A program made the translations under genes and the position numbers. The notes below the pieces were generated by a model. That model made no database searches. It worked only from the letters and a program-made list of their open reading frames with translations, and was not told the DNA's origin. Below, one piece after another: positions 5,937-6,610 of a DNA stretch of 6,610 nt (positions are counted from its first letter, which is position 1; every line of letters begins with the position of its first letter). This stretch comes from Bacillota bacterium (GTDB taxonomy: Bacteria; Bacillota; Clostridia; Peptostreptococcales; Anaerovoracaceae), in contig JAFYKS010000178.1 in NCBI GenBank assembly GCA_017537495.1, positions 1-6,610 of the forward strand, given 5' to 3'.

Positions 5937-6245
5937 ATGGCATTTATGGATAAGTTAGGTCAGATTGCAAGCAAAGTAGGCGATGTAGCAGGGGATACCC
6001 TGGATTACAGCAAGGCTAAGGGGAAGGTGGTTCTGGAGCGCGGAAAAATCAAGGATGAAAAAGAAGCGCTGGGTGAATATGTATACCTGACCATTAAGGC
6101 TGGAGGGTCTCCGGATCTGGAAAAAATGAAGAAGTACTGTGATGAGATTGATGCTCATCAGGCTGAAATAGAGAAACTGGAAGCAGACGCAAAAAAGAGC
6201 GGTCAGGACATTTCCGGTGCATTCCATAAGGATGGTACAGTATAA
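5937..6245 (+). CDS. Small coiled-coil protein of unknown function
   Basis: A 102-residue, highly charged protein with no signal peptide and no membrane segment, so probably cytoplasmic. The N-terminus (MAFMDKLGQIASKVGDVAGD) is amphipathic-looking; residues about 25-55 and 58-88 appear helical, the latter rich in Glu and Lys with heptad-like spacing (LEKMKKYCDEIDAHQAEIEK). There is one cysteine, C68. From memory, proteins of Clostridia that begin MAF-DKLG and continue as a coiled coil often end in a C-terminal zinc ribbon; this one stops before any CxxC motif. The gene has a strong ribosome binding site and a likely promoter, and its TAA stop shares a base with the ATG of the DUF554 gene, so the two are probably translated together. 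I cannot assign a function. Confidence 0.8.
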   Translation: MAFMDKLGQIASKVGDVAGDTLDYSKAKGKVVLERGKIKDEKEALGEYVYLTIKAGGSPDLEKMKKYCDEIDAHQAEIEKLEADAKKSGQDISGAFHKDGTV

Positions 6246-6610
6246 TGTTTGGGGTTCTGGTAAATGTAGCGACAGTTCTCATCGGCAGTACCGTTGGGCT
6301 GTTATTCCGCAAAATGATTCCGCAGAACGCTACCGACTTTGTAATGAAGGGGATTGGCCTGTGTACCATTTATATCGGGATTGACGGGGCTCTGGGCGGC
6401 ACCAACCCGCTGATTGCCATCATCTCCATGGCGGTGGGGGCACTGATTGGTGCGCTGGCGGATTTGGATAAGCATCTGAACCACTTCGCAGGAAAACTGG
6501 AAGACCGGTTTAAAAATAAGGACGGCAGCGGTCCATCCATCGCAGAAGGGTTCGTAACTGCCAGTCTGGTGTTCTGTGTGGGTGCTATGACTATCGTAGG
6601 TTCTCTTCAG
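6245..6610 (+). CDS. DUF554 family membrane protein (3' end beyond window)
   Basis: The frame is open from the ATG at 6245 to the window end, giving 122 residues of a protein usually about 220-240 long. It matches the DUF554 family (E. coli YqgA, B. subtilis YdfK), predicted integral membrane proteins with no settled function. Diagnostic stretches are the N-terminal MFGVLVNVATVLIGSTVGLL, GIGLCTIYIGIDGALGG, the glycine-rich SMAVGALIGALADLDKHLN, and SIAEGFVTASLVFCVGAMT running into IVGSLQ, one of the most conserved parts. Hydrophobic segments lie at about 3-22, 36-51, 56-71 and 103-119. The start overlaps the previous stop as TAATG. The only purine-rich site, AAGGATGG at 6228-6235, is set rather far or imperfectly, so translation probably depends on ribosomes finishing the small gene. 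Confidence 0.88.
   Translation, partial: MFGVLVNVATVLIGSTVGLLFRKMIPQNATDFVMKGIGLCTIYIGIDGALGGTNPLIAIISMAVGALIGALADLDKHLNHFAGKLEDRFKNKDGSGPSIAEGFVTASLVFCVGAMTIVGSLQ

Noticed and set aside
6241..6246. Perfect TATAAT hexamer at the end of the small gene as a promoter for DUF554
   Set aside because: It overlaps the stop and start codons, has no TG extension and no acceptable -35 at 17 bases; a transcript from it would start inside the coding sequence.

Overview
The window looks like the chromosome of a mid-GC Gram-positive-type anaerobe of the Bacillota, probably Clostridia and Lachnospiraceae-like (low confidence below phylum). The grounds are strong AAGGAGG-type ribosome binding sites, short gene gaps, hairpin-plus-T-run terminators, a polyamine permease fused to its binding protein, a secreted GH25 muramidase with Ig-like modules, and a DUF554 membrane protein. 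I see no insertion sequence, CRISPR array, tRNA, rRNA or phage gene. It reads as ordinary core/accessory chromosome, and I found no clear evidence of a new defence or mobile system.

Layout. Positions 1-666 (+) hold the 3' part of potB, a spermidine/putrescine ABC permease. It overlaps by 4 bases (ATGA) with 663-2531 (+), a single frame encoding PotC permease fused to a PotD-type binding domain. A strong terminator follows at 2554-2582. A secreted GH25 lysozyme-like protein with Ig-like, Big_2-like and fibronectin III modules lies at 2639-4744 (+). A hairpin at 4753-4787 separates it from a convergent gene at 4798-5832 (-), a D-cysteine desulfhydrase family PLP enzyme. The 104-base gap at 5833-5936 is a compact divergent promoter region built on a 24-bp imperfect palindrome. 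To its right are a small coiled-coil protein of unknown function (5937-6245, +) and, overlapping it by one base, the start of a DUF554 membrane protein (6245 to the window end).

How the genes work together. potB and potCD would form the membrane and capture parts of one polyamine importer; the ATPase PotA is not in the window and would be expected upstream. The GH25 protein is probably a separate transcription unit acting on peptidoglycan outside the cell. The PLP enzyme and the small-protein/DUF554 pair are transcribed divergently from overlapping promoters, so they may share control, though no regulator gene is visible. The observations most worth a second look are the potC-potD fusion and its junction, the palindromic divergent promoter, and the small-protein/DUF554 pair.
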